From: Melghirimyces thermohalophilus
GTDB taxonomy: Bacteria; Bacillota; Bacilli; Thermoactinomycetales; DSM-45169
Assembly (NCBI RefSeq): GCF_900102685.1
Contig: NZ_FMZA01000009.1
Span: 1-64,000, forward strand
Length of the DNA: 64,000 bases
Direction: 5' to 3'
Shown: piece by piece, positions 25,071-33,829 of the stretch
Layout: every line of letters starts with the position of its first letter
Position numbering within the stretch: the first letter of the stretch is position 1
Translations under genes and position numbers: made by a program
Notes under the pieces: generated by a model
What the model was told of the DNA's origin: nothing
Seen by the model: only the letters and a program-made list of their open reading frames with translations
The model's database searches: none

Positions 25071-26446
25071 TCGACATCCCTCCCCGTTTGGGAAACCGAC
25101 AGGAATCCCTGTTTGCCGTTATAAAAATCCACCACCCAGACCGGCTCCAATTCTAGTTTGTTCTCTCTCGTCACAGCATGATAGCCGGGGTATATCTGCC
25201 GCACATCAGACAAATCGGCATTCTGCTTTTTCAGGGCTTCCCGGACCTCGTTTCCGGAGGGGAGATGATCTGGGTGTTTTTGGCCCGAGCGGGAAGAAAA
25301 GAAGATCAGCGAACGTTCATAATGGGTTATACCCTGTTGGGCGCTCAAACGAATCTCTTCCCATTTAGGAAAGGGTTCCGAGCCGTACAAGGGCAACCCT
25401 TTTACATGGAGTTGAAAGAAGAAGTCGCTAGCTCCATTATCCTGGTTGGTTTCTACCCGGTTTAGGAGATAGTTTCCCGTCCAACCGCTGTGACGGTTCA
25501 TAAAGGAGATGATCGTGTTCAACTTTTCCCGGGGATCGGGAAGCTCTTGTTCGGTATCGTTTAACAGGTTGGTATACACCATCGTATTGTTCTGTTCATT
25601 GTAACGGAGACTCCGCGAGGAATCCACATCGGTATATATATCGATGTGATTGGAAATGGCGGTTTTCTCCACGTTATTGGGGTTTCGAAACAGAATCATT
25701 TTCATATCTTCCACATTGATCTGCCGCTTCTGTTCCAGATTGTAGCTCCAACGGTTAATAGCTGCGCGGTTCGGTGGTAGATAGACGAATCGCGGAACCG
25801 CCCCTTCTCTTTTCAGATCCTCTTCATCGAAGTTTCCCTCTTTCCCGTTCAGAAAAGCCTTGAGGGGTCTTTCTGCCGCTTGATCGGCCAGCTTTAGCAT
25901 TTCGTCGTAATTTTGAAGCAGTGCTGTTCCCTCTACCACAGTCTGGGTCTGATCGGAGATCAACCAGACGGTGACCTGGTTGTTGTCCCCTTCACCGGAG
26001 ATCCAGATCCGATGGACGGTATCCAGCTCCGGAATCTCTGTCTCCCCTTGGAAGAAAGCCTGGATCACCTCTACGGGCAGCTCATGTCTAAACCTGAGCT
26101 CCAACCCCGTTTCATCATCCAACCATTTTTTCCATTCGGCGGGGGAGGGGTCAATCGTTTGGGGATTTTCCAGGCGGGCATGGTGAAGCCGGTCGATCAA
26201 GGTTTGATGATCGGCTCCCGGCAAGATCCGTCGATGCTCTCCGTCGTGATGAAGCATGATTTCCGAGGGAGCAGCCAATTGGTGGATCTCTTCCTTTTGA
26301 AAATCTTTATGGCCGATCGTGGGGATATGCTGTAGTTTGGGCAAGTTTCCCTGGTTGGAGGGGGAACTGTACCACAACATTCCGGTTTGCACGATGCTCG
26401 TCAACACCAACAAAGCGAGGGCGAGAGACTTGAGGGACTCTTTCAC
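25040..26446 (-). CDS. walH: WalK regulator WalH (YycH)
   Basis: WalH is a bitopic membrane protein; its transmembrane helix and external domain contact WalK. The 468-residue product begins MKESLKSLALALLVLTSIVQ (membrane helix about 7-27) and then has a large external region. Sequence conservation in this family is low, so the identification leans on length, topology and its place between walK and walI. It overlaps walK by 4 bp. Confidence 0.9.
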   Translation of the reverse strand: MKESLKSLALALLVLTSIVQTGMLWYSSPSNQGNLPKLQHIPTIGHKDFQKEEIHQLAAPSEIMLHHDGEHRRILPGADHQTLIDRLHHARLENPQTIDPSPAEWKKWLDDETGLELRFRHELPVEVIQAFFQGETEIPELDTVHRIWISGEGDNNQVTVWLISDQTQTVVEGTALLQNYDEMLKLADQAAERPLKAFLNGKEGNFDEEDLKREGAVPRFVYLPPNRAAINRWSYNLEQKRQINVEDMKMILFRNPNNVEKTAISNHIDIYTDVDSSRSLRYNEQNNTMVYTNLLNDTEQELPDPREKLNTIISFMNRHSGWTGNYLLNRVETNQDNGASDFFFQLHVKGLPLYGSEPFPKWEEIRLSAQQGITHYERSLIFFSSRSGQKHPDHLPSGNEVREALKKQNADLSDVRQIYPGYHAVTRENKLELEPVWVVDFYNGKQGFLSVSQTGRDVEWTGAKLKPS

Positions 26447-28245
26447 GATGACGTCACCTCCGGTTCACAGGGAGGGAGAGTGATCCGCACTGTAGTCCCT
26501 TCCCTGTAACGGCTCTCCATGCGGATGGTCCCGCCGTGGGCTTGCACGATCTCCCGGGCGATAGCGAGACCGAGGCCAGTGCCGCCCATGCTGCGGGAAC
26601 GCGCTTTGTCCACCCGGTAAAAACGTTCAAAGATCCGCTCCAAATCTTTTTGGGGAATCCCGATTCCTGTATCGGAGATGGCCACTTCCACAAATCCGTC
26701 AGCCTTTTGCCGGGCAGATAAGGAGACGCTGTGGCCCTCTGGGGTGTATTTGACTGCGTTGGAAAGCAGATTGTCCAACACCTGATCGATCTGGTCCCGG
26801 GCGGCATAAATCCGGGGGAGATCCTCCTTCAGGGAGAGGTGGAAATCGATGTTCTTTTGCTGGCACTGAAAGCGGAAGCGATCCGCGGCTGCTTCTAAGA
26901 CCTCGATCGGCTTAAGGGGTTGTTTATGAAAGCGCACCTTTTTCGAATCGAGGCGGGAGAGCTGCAAGAGATCATTGATCAAGCGGGTCATCCGTTCCGC
27001 TTCCTGTCGGGTAACGCCCAAGAAGCGGGAAGCCAGCTCCGGCTCCTCCAGGGCGCCACCTTCGTCGAGAGCCTCCAGGTAACTTTTGATCGTGGTCAGT
27101 GGCGTTCGCAGCTCGTGGGAGACGTTAGCCACAAACTCCTTCCGTTGCCGGTCCAGTTTCTCTTCCTCTGTCACGTCTTGCAGGACCAAGATCAAGCCGA
27201 TCGCCTCACGGCTGGCCCGGAGGACAGGCGTAAAGTTAAGCTTGATGATGGTGAAATCTTCTTCTTCCCGATCCAACTCCAGGAAAATCTCCCGTTCTTC
27301 CGTCAGCGGGAGGAGGATTGGATTGGTTAAGGGCAGGATCTGGTTGATATCTTTTCGGTGTTGTACCTTTTTACCGAGCATTTCTTCGGCCCGTCGGTTG
27401 GAGACGATCACTTTCCCTTTGCGGTCGGTGGCGATCACTCCATCGCTCATATTGGCCAGTACCGATTGCAATCGGCCTTTCTCCTCCTCTTTCTGGGAAA
27501 GGGCGTTGCGCAAGTGCTGCGCCAAGTGGTTGAAGGCAGAAGCCAGCTTGCCGATCTCGTCATCGTTTTTGACCGTCACTTTCCGGTCAAAATCCCCTTC
27601 CGCCATGATCGTGGCCTGCTCCGTAATCTCCTTGATCGGATTGGTGATCGTACGGGCTAGGATGATGCCCAAAAAGGAGGTTCCCGCCATGGCGATGGCG
27701 GTGATTTTGATCAGGATCTTGTTGATGCTTTTGATCGTACTGTACATTCCCTGCATCGGGGCCTCGATATAGACGGCTCCAGTAATTCTGCCGTCGTTTT
27801 TGATCGGGTAGCTATATAACATATACCGGTTTCCAGCCTGATAGTTCACTTCGGTGGTGGAATCCTCATACCCTTGCAACACTCGATCCACCCGAGGGTT
27901 TTTCACCCCTTCGGAACTCTTTTCGCCAGAGGTGGTGGCGATCACCACTCCTTCCTGGTCCACGATCTGGACATCGTTACTCTTGTCCAAGGGCAGTTTG
28001 TTCAGAATGTCGTCGATCCGCTTTTTTTGTTCATCAGATTCCGTTCCCGGCGTCATCTGATCCTTGACCACTTCCTGCAAAATCCCTGCCTGGCTTTTCA
28101 GATCATCGCGGAAGGTGTAATAAAAATGATCCTCCAGCTTTTGAAAAAAATAGACCCCGATCAGCTGCATGGCGATCAAAAGCAGCAGGACGTAGATGAC
28201 GACTACTTTCCATTGGACGCTGTTGAATACGCGGAGCCATCTCAT
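26443..28245 (-). CDS. walK: Essential sensor histidine kinase WalK
   Basis: WalK senses cell-wall (lipid II/peptidoglycan) status and phosphorylates WalR. The 600-residue architecture is TM1 (about 10-32), an extracytoplasmic Cache/PAS domain, TM2 (about 180-200), HAMP, cytoplasmic PAS, HisKA with FVANVSHELRTPLTTIK (His about 377) and HATPase with DNLLSNAVKYTP and GTGLGLAIAREIV. The start is put at ATG 28245, giving MRWLRVFNSVQWKVVVIYVL, very close to Bacillus WalK; an upstream in-frame extension overlaps walR and has no support. It starts four bases after the walR stop. Confidence 0.96.
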   Translation of the reverse strand: MRWLRVFNSVQWKVVVIYVLLLLIAMQLIGVYFFQKLEDHFYYTFRDDLKSQAGILQEVVKDQMTPGTESDEQKKRIDDILNKLPLDKSNDVQIVDQEGVVIATTSGEKSSEGVKNPRVDRVLQGYEDSTTEVNYQAGNRYMLYSYPIKNDGRITGAVYIEAPMQGMYSTIKSINKILIKITAIAMAGTSFLGIILARTITNPIKEITEQATIMAEGDFDRKVTVKNDDEIGKLASAFNHLAQHLRNALSQKEEEKGRLQSVLANMSDGVIATDRKGKVIVSNRRAEEMLGKKVQHRKDINQILPLTNPILLPLTEEREIFLELDREEEDFTIIKLNFTPVLRASREAIGLILVLQDVTEEEKLDRQRKEFVANVSHELRTPLTTIKSYLEALDEGGALEEPELASRFLGVTRQEAERMTRLINDLLQLSRLDSKKVRFHKQPLKPIEVLEAAADRFRFQCQQKNIDFHLSLKEDLPRIYAARDQIDQVLDNLLSNAVKYTPEGHSVSLSARQKADGFVEVAISDTGIGIPQKDLERIFERFYRVDKARSRSMGGTGLGLAIAREIVQAHGGTIRMESRYREGTTVRITLPPCEPEVTSS

Positions 28246-28249
28246 GCCA

Positions 28250-28960
28250 TCACCGCCGGTCCCTGTCGGGATCCCGCATGGTGTAACCGATACCCCGCCG
28301 GGTGATGATATATTGGGGGTGGCTGGGATCATCCTCGATCTTTTCCCGGAGCCGGCGAACGGTGACATCCACGGTGCGAACATCACCGAAGTAATCGTAT
28401 CCCCAGACAGACTGCAACAAGTGCTCCCGGGTCAAAACTTGGTTGACGTTTTTGGCCAGGTAGAGGAGCAGCTCAAATTCCCGATGGGTTAAGTCCAGGG
28501 ATTGGTCATTTTTGCTGACGATGTAGCTACCTTGATCGATGGTCAGCTGTCCCACCTTAATCCGGTTGGAGGAATCTGCCTGGCTTTCCTGCTGGTTTTG
28601 GGAGCGCCGCAGATTGGCTTTGATCCGGGCCAAAAGCTCCCGGTTGCTAAAAGGCTTGGTCACATAATCGTCCGCTCCGATTTCAAGTCCCAACACTTTA
28701 TCCACTTCGGAATCTTTGGCGGTAACCATGATGATGGGCATCTGGTGTTTTTGGCGAACCCGGCGGCAAACCTCGATGCCGTCGGTGCCTGGCAACATCA
28801 GGTCGAGCAGGATCAGGTCCGGTGGATCCTCCTCCACTCGTTTTAACGCTTCGTCCCCGTCGTAGACGGCTTCCACCTCAAACCCTTCCTTGCCGAGGTT
28901 AAACTGCAGGATATCGGCGATGGGTTTCTCATCCTCCACAACGAGAATGTTTATTGCCAT
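28250..28960 (-). CDS. walR: Response regulator WalR
   Basis: WalR is an OmpR-type transcription factor controlling autolysins and wall metabolism. The 236-residue product has a receiver domain with phosphorylatable Asp in [10 protein letters not shown] (Asp53), the acidic pocket (VVEDE), and [12 protein letters not shown], followed by a winged-helix domain ([30 protein letters not shown]). ATG 28960 is 7 nt after GGGGTGG. It is first in the walRKHIJ operon. Confidence 0.97.
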   Translation of the reverse strand: MAINILVVEDEKPIADILQFNLGKEGFEVEAVYDGDEALKRVEEDPPDLILLDLMLPGTDGIEVCRRVRQKHQMPIIMVTAKDSEVDKVLGLEIGADDYVTKPFSNRELLARIKANLRRSQNQQESQADSSNRIKVGQLTIDQGSYIVSKNDQSLDLTHREFELLLYLAKNVNQVLTREHLLQSVWGYDYFGDVRTVDVTVRRLREKIEDDPSHPQYIITRRGIGYTMRDPDRDRR

Positions 28961-29511
28961 CGGTATTCCACCCCATTTCAAGTATCATGCCACTTGCGGA
29001 AAGATTCCTCGTCAGACTCCGTTTAAACTTCCTCCCATGCGCATTCAAAGGGACTCCCACGGGTCAGCCGGCAATGGAGCCGGGGCAGGGAGGATTCTCC
29101 GTGTTCTTTCAGCCATTGGAAGGGATGCCCCGGTCAGAGACAGCCTGATTAAAGAGGAGGCCGAACTCCTCTTCCATTGCCTTTGTTTCCGGCTCATCCC
29201 GTCACCAGGTTCCCCTGCTAATTTCTGTCGTCCCGAAATCGGTGATTGCCTTGATGCCATACCGGCTGGGTAACTGGTGAAAAAGGTGAACAGTCAAGAG
29301 AAAAAACCAGCCACGCCAGCAGGGATTGTATGCGAAATCACAGACGAGTTGTGAACATTTTGCCACAATCCTTGTCGTAAACAAACACTGAGGGTCACTT
29401 TATCATTTTAACACATCCCCCAAATTGGGCGCAGGAAAGCTCTCCCGGAAAAACCCCTGTCGAATAGACTAGTATGGGTCCACAGTCCTTTTAGGAAAGG
29501 AGCGGCGAACC
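28961..29511. other. 551-bp divergent intergenic region upstream of walR
   Basis: The region must hold the walR promoter on the minus strand. A candidate -10 TACAAT lies near 29330 on that strand, with TTCACA about 19 bp upstream. On the plus strand, TAGTAT near 29470 may serve the downstream gene. No convincing open reading frame or structured RNA was seen in the remainder. Confidence 0.35.
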
Positions 29512-30276
29512 TTGAAGTCCCAGGAACACAAGGTAGCGAGCAAAGGTTTAAAACATCAGGTGATGGAGCAACATCCTTCCCTTCGCTCTTATCTCCCCCG
29601 CACGTCTTGGTTTTCCCAGGAAAGTCTAAACCGCTGGGCAACCCGTTTTCCGGTCACGTTTTTAAAACCGGATCAAGGGGGCGGGGGGACGGGGATCCTC
29701 CGGATCAGGAGAGAGGGCGGTGGCTCCTTTGAGGTGTGCGATCGTCGGTTTTGCTGTTCCGTTCTCAGCTCCGATCTGTACACAGCAGTGAAGAAAAAGA
29801 TGCTCCCTGAGCGTCGATATCTGGTGCAGGAAGGCATCCAATTGGCTGTGATCCGGGGACGTCCCTTCGACATCCGGGTAATGTTGCAAAAACCCGGAGG
29901 GCGGTGGGTGATCAGCGGTATGGTGGCCAAAGTGGCCGCGAAAGGGCAGTTTGTGACCAACCGGTGTAAAGGGGGAAGGCCTTTGACAGTGGAGAGGGCG
30001 TTGGAGGAAGTGTCGATCCGGGAGAAGCGGGAGGTAGAAGAGGTGCTCCGGGAGCTGAAGCAGATGTCGCTGCTGACGGCGAAGGTGTTGGGTGCCCGGT
30101 TTCCTGGACTGAGAGAACTGGGGATCGACGTCGGGATGGATCGAAGGGGGCACTTGTGGGTGTTTGAAGTCAACACCCGTCCTCGTTTCCAATTGTTTCG
30201 GAAAGTGGGTCAACCCCGCCTTTACAGCAGGATTCTGCAAACTCACCGCCGCTTATGGATAGGAGCAAGCCGATGA
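29512..30276 (+). CDS. YheC/YheD-like ATP-grasp protein (spore coat-associated)
   Basis: A 254-residue ATP-grasp-type protein of the YheC/YheD family linked to the endospore coat. Recognisable parts are FLKPDQGGGGTGILRI (nucleotide-binding glycine loop, about 50-65), YLVQEGIQLAVIRGRPFDIR (about 105-124) with the conserved FDIR, and LGIDVGMDRRGHLWVFEVN with the terminal metal-binding E-x-N. It is shorter than most YheC/D proteins, lacking the N-terminal preATP-grasp domain. TTG 29512 follows AAAGGAG. Confidence 0.8.
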   Translation: MKSQEHKVASKGLKHQVMEQHPSLRSYLPRTSWFSQESLNRWATRFPVTFLKPDQGGGGTGILRIRREGGGSFEVCDRRFCCSVLSSDLYTAVKKKMLPERRYLVQEGIQLAVIRGRPFDIRVMLQKPGGRWVISGMVAKVAAKGQFVTNRCKGGRPLTVERALEEVSIREKREVEEVLRELKQMSLLTAKVLGARFPGLRELGIDVGMDRRGHLWVFEVNTRPRFQLFRKVGQPRLYSRILQTHRRLWIGASR

Positions 30277-30305
30277 AACTTGTCTTTATTCGACAAAATA
30301 TTCTG

Positions 30306-30335
30306 TTGACTATGCATACAAGCCATTGTTAGTAT
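30306..30335 (+). promoter_or_regulatory. Candidate promoter for the small gene at 30480
   Basis: TTGACT (30306-30311), an 18-bp spacer and TAGTAT (30330-30335) in an AT-rich stretch. It implies a 5' leader of about 140 nt. Confidence 0.45.
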
Positions 30336-30479
30336 ATTTGGCAAAAGAAGGGTTTGCGGCTCCATTTAGAGAAAAAAATGTGGTGCTGCCTTCTTTGCCT
30401 TTTCTTTGCTTTAAAGGGAGTCCTTTTGGATGGCCGGAGGAATTCCCCTATTCCAATCATGAAAGGCGGGTCACTAAGG

Positions 30480-31007
30480 ATGGCAATTACTGTAGGTGTG
30501 TATTTGGGAAAGAAAGACCGTTTTTTGCGCAACTGGTACGATATATTGCCTCGTGGTCAGTTTCCGCTGCTGGTGAAGTATTGTATTCAATCCTACATGA
30601 AAGGGGTCTATTTTCCACTGGATACGATCTGTGACCGGGATATGTTCCGGGAGAGAATCGGTTCGATGCGAGAACTCTCCCCCACCCAGCGGAACGTCAC
30701 ATTTACCGAGGAGGACGGGGCTGTTTATCAATGGGTGGGTCGCGTAGATAACGGTTACCGCAGTGAGGAAATCAAGAGCATCCTGAAGGAGACCATCGTA
30801 CATACACTGCTGGAGGAACATGAACGGACCCCGCTGGCCCGGCAACGGTATCAAAACCTGTGGAAGGGGAGCGAGGAAGAGCCGGTGTACGAGCCCGTGT
30901 ATCGGTGGAGGGATAGGGAATCACCGGAGAGAAGAGATCGTTGGACACAAGCGATGGTGCGAGAGCCTCTTCCCGCTTATTCCTCAAACGGATCCCGTCA
31001 AGGCTGA
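30480..31007 (+). CDS. Hypothetical protein, possible ribbon-helix-helix type
   Basis: A 175-residue basic protein not assigned to a named family. Residues about 3-42 (ITVGVYLGKKDRFLRNWYDI, then LPRGQFPLLVKYCIQSYMKG) have the strand-helix-turn-helix rhythm and the W-x2-LP-x-G-x5-V pattern seen in some ribbon-helix-helix DNA-binding proteins, including ParR-like partners of ParM. The C-terminal third is very charged and probably disordered. ATG 30480 has AAAGGCGG about 9 nt upstream; a longer in-frame start at 30354 has a hydrophobic but unlikely N terminus. The DNA-binding role is inference. Confidence 0.55.
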   Translation: MAITVGVYLGKKDRFLRNWYDILPRGQFPLLVKYCIQSYMKGVYFPLDTICDRDMFRERIGSMRELSPTQRNVTFTEEDGAVYQWVGRVDNGYRSEEIKSILKETIVHTLLEEHERTPLARQRYQNLWKGSEEEPVYEPVYRWRDRESPERRDRWTQAMVREPLPAYSSNGSRQG

Positions 31008-31142
31008 TCTTTTTTGCCTTTCGTTGACCTCTGACTGTACACGATGATAGATACCTGGGTCGCTTCCGGGGAGAAAAAGAGGGTCGGATTTCGCAGATAT
31101 ACACTGGATTTGGGAGGCCGGGGTTTGCAAGGTTAAGGAAAT

Positions 31143-31191
31143 CCCCATAAAAAGGCCCCCTCTGCTATGGCGGAGGGGGCCTTCTATGGGG
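31143..31191 (-). terminator. Terminator of murP-murQ
   Basis: AAGGCCCCCTC (31152-31162) and GAGGGGGCCTT (31173-31183) form a perfect 11-bp stem. On the minus strand it is followed by TTTTT. An outer CCCCAT/ATGGGG pair extends it. Confidence 0.9.
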
Positions 31192-31198
31192 CTTGACG

Positions 31199-32104
31199 TT
31201 ACTCGCTATGGAACAGGGCATCGCCTACCCGTCCGCCGGCATGGGAGAGACGCTGGCGGGCGGAATCGGCGTCGCATCGGGTCAGGATCATCACGATCGC
31301 CGTTTTGGTCTCGTCACCACACTCTTGGAGGGCGGTATGCGCCTCCTGATCGGATACCCCGGTAGCCAGTTTGACAATGCGCCGGGCCCGGTTTCTCAAT
31401 TTTTCATTGGTGGGTTGGAGATCCACCATCAAGTTGCGGTAGGTTTTGCCCAGACGGACCATGGTAGCCGTGCTCAGCATGTTGAGTATCAGCTTCTGGG
31501 CGGTCCCCGCTTTTAAGCGGGTGGAACCGGTCAGCACTTCCGGTCCCGTGTCCACTTCGATGGCGATCGTCGCCTCCCGCCCGATGGCGGAGCCGGGGTT
31601 GGCGGTGACGGCGGCCGACTCAGCTCCCAGCTTTTGGGCCCGGCCAAGGGCCCCTAAAACGTATGGCGTCCGTCCGCTGGCCGAGAGCCCCACCAGAAAA
31701 TCCTTTCCCTGAAAGCCGGCGGCTTCCAGATCGGTTGCGCCCTGGTCAGGGGCGTCTTCGGCACCTTCCACAGCAAAACGGATGGCCCGGTCTCCGCCGG
31801 CGATCAGTCCCTGTACCTGTTCCGGCGATGTCGAAAAAGTGGGAGGGCACTCCGATGCGTCCAGTACTCCCAGTCTCCCGCTGGTGCCCGCTCCCGTGTA
31901 GAAAATCCGTCCTCCTCGCCGAAGGGTCTGTTCCATCCGATCGACCGCGGCGGCTACTTGCGGCAGGACACGAGACACTGCCAGCGGTACCGATTGGTCT
32001 TCCCGGTTCATCGTCCGGAGGATCTCCAGGGTATCCATGCAGTCGAGATGAACCGTCTTTTCATTGATCTGCTCCGTTTTTAAAGAGGAAAGCTCCGGAT
32101 CCAT
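31199..32104 (-). CDS. murQ: N-acetylmuramic acid 6-phosphate etherase
   Basis: MurQ cleaves the lactyl ether of MurNAc-6-phosphate to give GlcNAc-6-phosphate and D-lactate, recycling peptidoglycan sugar. The 301-residue product has the SIS fold with YTGAGTSGRLGVLDASECPPTF-type active site (catalytic Glu in DASE, about residue 85) and a second SIS motif VGLSASGRTPYVLG. ATG 32104 follows GGGAG at 8 nt; a TTG at 32122 overlaps that ribosome site. It is 18 bp after the transporter gene murP. Confidence 0.95.
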   Translation of the reverse strand: MDPELSSLKTEQINEKTVHLDCMDTLEILRTMNREDQSVPLAVSRVLPQVAAAVDRMEQTLRRGGRIFYTGAGTSGRLGVLDASECPPTFSTSPEQVQGLIAGGDRAIRFAVEGAEDAPDQGATDLEAAGFQGKDFLVGLSASGRTPYVLGALGRAQKLGAESAAVTANPGSAIGREATIAIEVDTGPEVLTGSTRLKAGTAQKLILNMLSTATMVRLGKTYRNLMVDLQPTNEKLRNRARRIVKLATGVSDQEAHTALQECGDETKTAIVMILTRCDADSARQRLSHAGGRVGDALFHSE

Positions 32105-32122
32105 GGTAGGTTCTCCCTTCAA

Positions 32123-33523
32123 TTATGGTGTCAAATTGAACCCGGTGCCGGCCGGGGCCTGGTTTCCGTAGTTGTTATCCAGTTCCCGGTTGAAACCGAA
32201 AAAGTAGGTGATGATAAAGCCAGCACCGTAAGCGATCCCTACACCTACGAGGTAGATCAGCACCTGGCCGGGTGGGATCAATAGGGCCATCGGGATCCCG
32301 GAGACGCCGATGGCGACAGAAGCGATCTGCATCACAGCCTGGAAAGCGCCTCCGATGGCGGCACCTAAGCAAGCGGTCAAAAAAGGGCGGCCCAGAGGGA
32401 GGGTAACCGCGTAGATGAGCGGTTCTCCGATGCCTAAGATCCCGACGGGGAGGCCGCCTTTGATTACATTGCGCAGGGTGGGGTTTTTCGATTTCACATA
32501 GATGGCGATAGCTGCACCTACCTGGCCGGCTCCAGCCATTCCGAGGATGGGATACAGCGGATCCAGTCCCGTCTGATTCAACAGCTCCATATGGATCGGG
32601 GTCAGCCCCTGATGCAGCCCGGTCATCACCAGCGGCAGGAAGGTCCCTGCCAATACGGCGCCGGAGATGACGGCCATCACCCCGTTTTCACCGGCGCTCA
32701 GCAGGCCGGTCAAGCCGTTGGTGATCGCGTCGGAGATCAGTCCGCCCACCGGCTGCAGAACGACGTAGGTGGCAAATCCCGTCGCCAGCACAGCCAGCAT
32801 CGGTGTGAAAATAATATCGACGGCATTGGGAATTACCTTGCGGAACCAGCGTTCCATCACGGTGATAAACCAGGCGGCCAACAGCACTCCGATCAGACCG
32901 CCGCGGCCGGGGACGAGAGCTTCCCCGAAGAGTGTGATGTCGGCGATCTCTGGAAAGATAATCAGTCCGCCGGCGACACCGCCGAGGGCTGGGGTGCCAC
33001 CAAATTCCCGGGCTGTGTTGATCCCGACGAAAATAGCCAAATAGCTAAAAATAATCTTACTGATCGACGAAAGTAAAATCACCCATTGATTTTCTTCGCT
33101 GACTTCGAAAGAGTGGATGATCACATTGGTCAAGCCCATGATCATCCCCCCGGCGACGATGGCCGGGATCAACGGGATAAAGATACTGGCCAGCTTGCGG
33201 AGAAACTCCTTGAAAGGGGTGCGGTTGCGGTCCTGGATGGTGGTTTTTAAGTCTTGCACCTCATCCACCGGACGCCCGGTGGCCTCTGCGATCAGGTGGG
33301 CCACTTTGGTGGAGGTGCCAGGACCCAGGACGATTTGGAGTTGTTCAGAAGTTTCCACCACTCCCATAACACCCTTCAGCCCTCTCAACTCCTCCAGTTG
33401 CACCCGTTCCCGGTCTTGGGGCGTGACCCGGAGGCGGGTCATGCAATGGCTGATTCCCGCGATGTTCTCTGTGCCGCCCAACAGACTCATAATCGAGTCG
33501 GCTAACACCCTTTCCTTTGCCAT
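32123..33523 (-). CDS. murP: PTS EIIBC permease for MurNAc
   Basis: A 466-residue phosphotransferase permease, probably for N-acetylmuramic acid, which it imports as MurNAc-6-phosphate. The EIIB domain at the N terminus has the phosphocysteine motif HCMTRLRV (about residue 28), and the EIIC domain starts at FKEFLRKLASIFIPLIPAIV. No EIIA domain is fused, so it must borrow one (for example from a glucose permease), as described for MurP. Substrate is inferred from the adjacent murQ. ATG 33523 lies 6 nt after AAGGGGG. Confidence 0.88.
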   Translation of the reverse strand: MAKERVLADSIMSLLGGTENIAGISHCMTRLRVTPQDRERVQLEELRGLKGVMGVVETSEQLQIVLGPGTSTKVAHLIAEATGRPVDEVQDLKTTIQDRNRTPFKEFLRKLASIFIPLIPAIVAGGMIMGLTNVIIHSFEVSEENQWVILLSSISKIIFSYLAIFVGINTAREFGGTPALGGVAGGLIIFPEIADITLFGEALVPGRGGLIGVLLAAWFITVMERWFRKVIPNAVDIIFTPMLAVLATGFATYVVLQPVGGLISDAITNGLTGLLSAGENGVMAVISGAVLAGTFLPLVMTGLHQGLTPIHMELLNQTGLDPLYPILGMAGAGQVGAAIAIYVKSKNPTLRNVIKGGLPVGILGIGEPLIYAVTLPLGRPFLTACLGAAIGGAFQAVMQIASVAIGVSGIPMALLIPPGQVLIYLVGVGIAYGAGFIITYFFGFNRELDNNYGNQAPAGTGFNLTP

Positions 33524-33829
33524 CATAATCCCCCTTGAGAATGTTTTTGTCTTCTGTACAAAAATACGGAAGACAGGTAAAAGCCATGCCTCAAATCTTA
33601 TGGCGGATGAGTATGAAAATTTCCACCTGAATTTTACCATGAAACAGACAGGGGCAGGTATCGGTTGTTGAATCTTTTGTCGAAAAATGGTTTTCGGGAA
33701 GGAAATTTGATGCACAGGGTGGAAAGGTTACGTTATTTCGCAGGACCTATCGTATAGCGGGAGCCATCAAGTAAAGGGAATCATTTTTTATTGCAATGTC
33801 GGACAAAAATGTAGGAGGTTCATAATTTG
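33524..33829. other. Divergent intergenic region between murP and the hybrid kinase
   Basis: This 306-bp AT-rich spacer should contain promoters for both flanking units. It contains a clear inverted repeat at 33616-33635 (listed separately) and AGGAGGTT for the kinase at about 33814. No other element is supported. Confidence 0.4.
33616..33635. promoter_or_regulatory. Inverted repeat upstream of murP (possible repressor operator)
   Basis: AAAATT (33616-33621) and AATTTT (33630-33635) are perfect arms separated by 8 bp, about 100 bp before the murP start. RpiR/MurR-type repressors bind AT-rich palindromes of this kind, but no murR gene is in the window. Confidence 0.35.
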
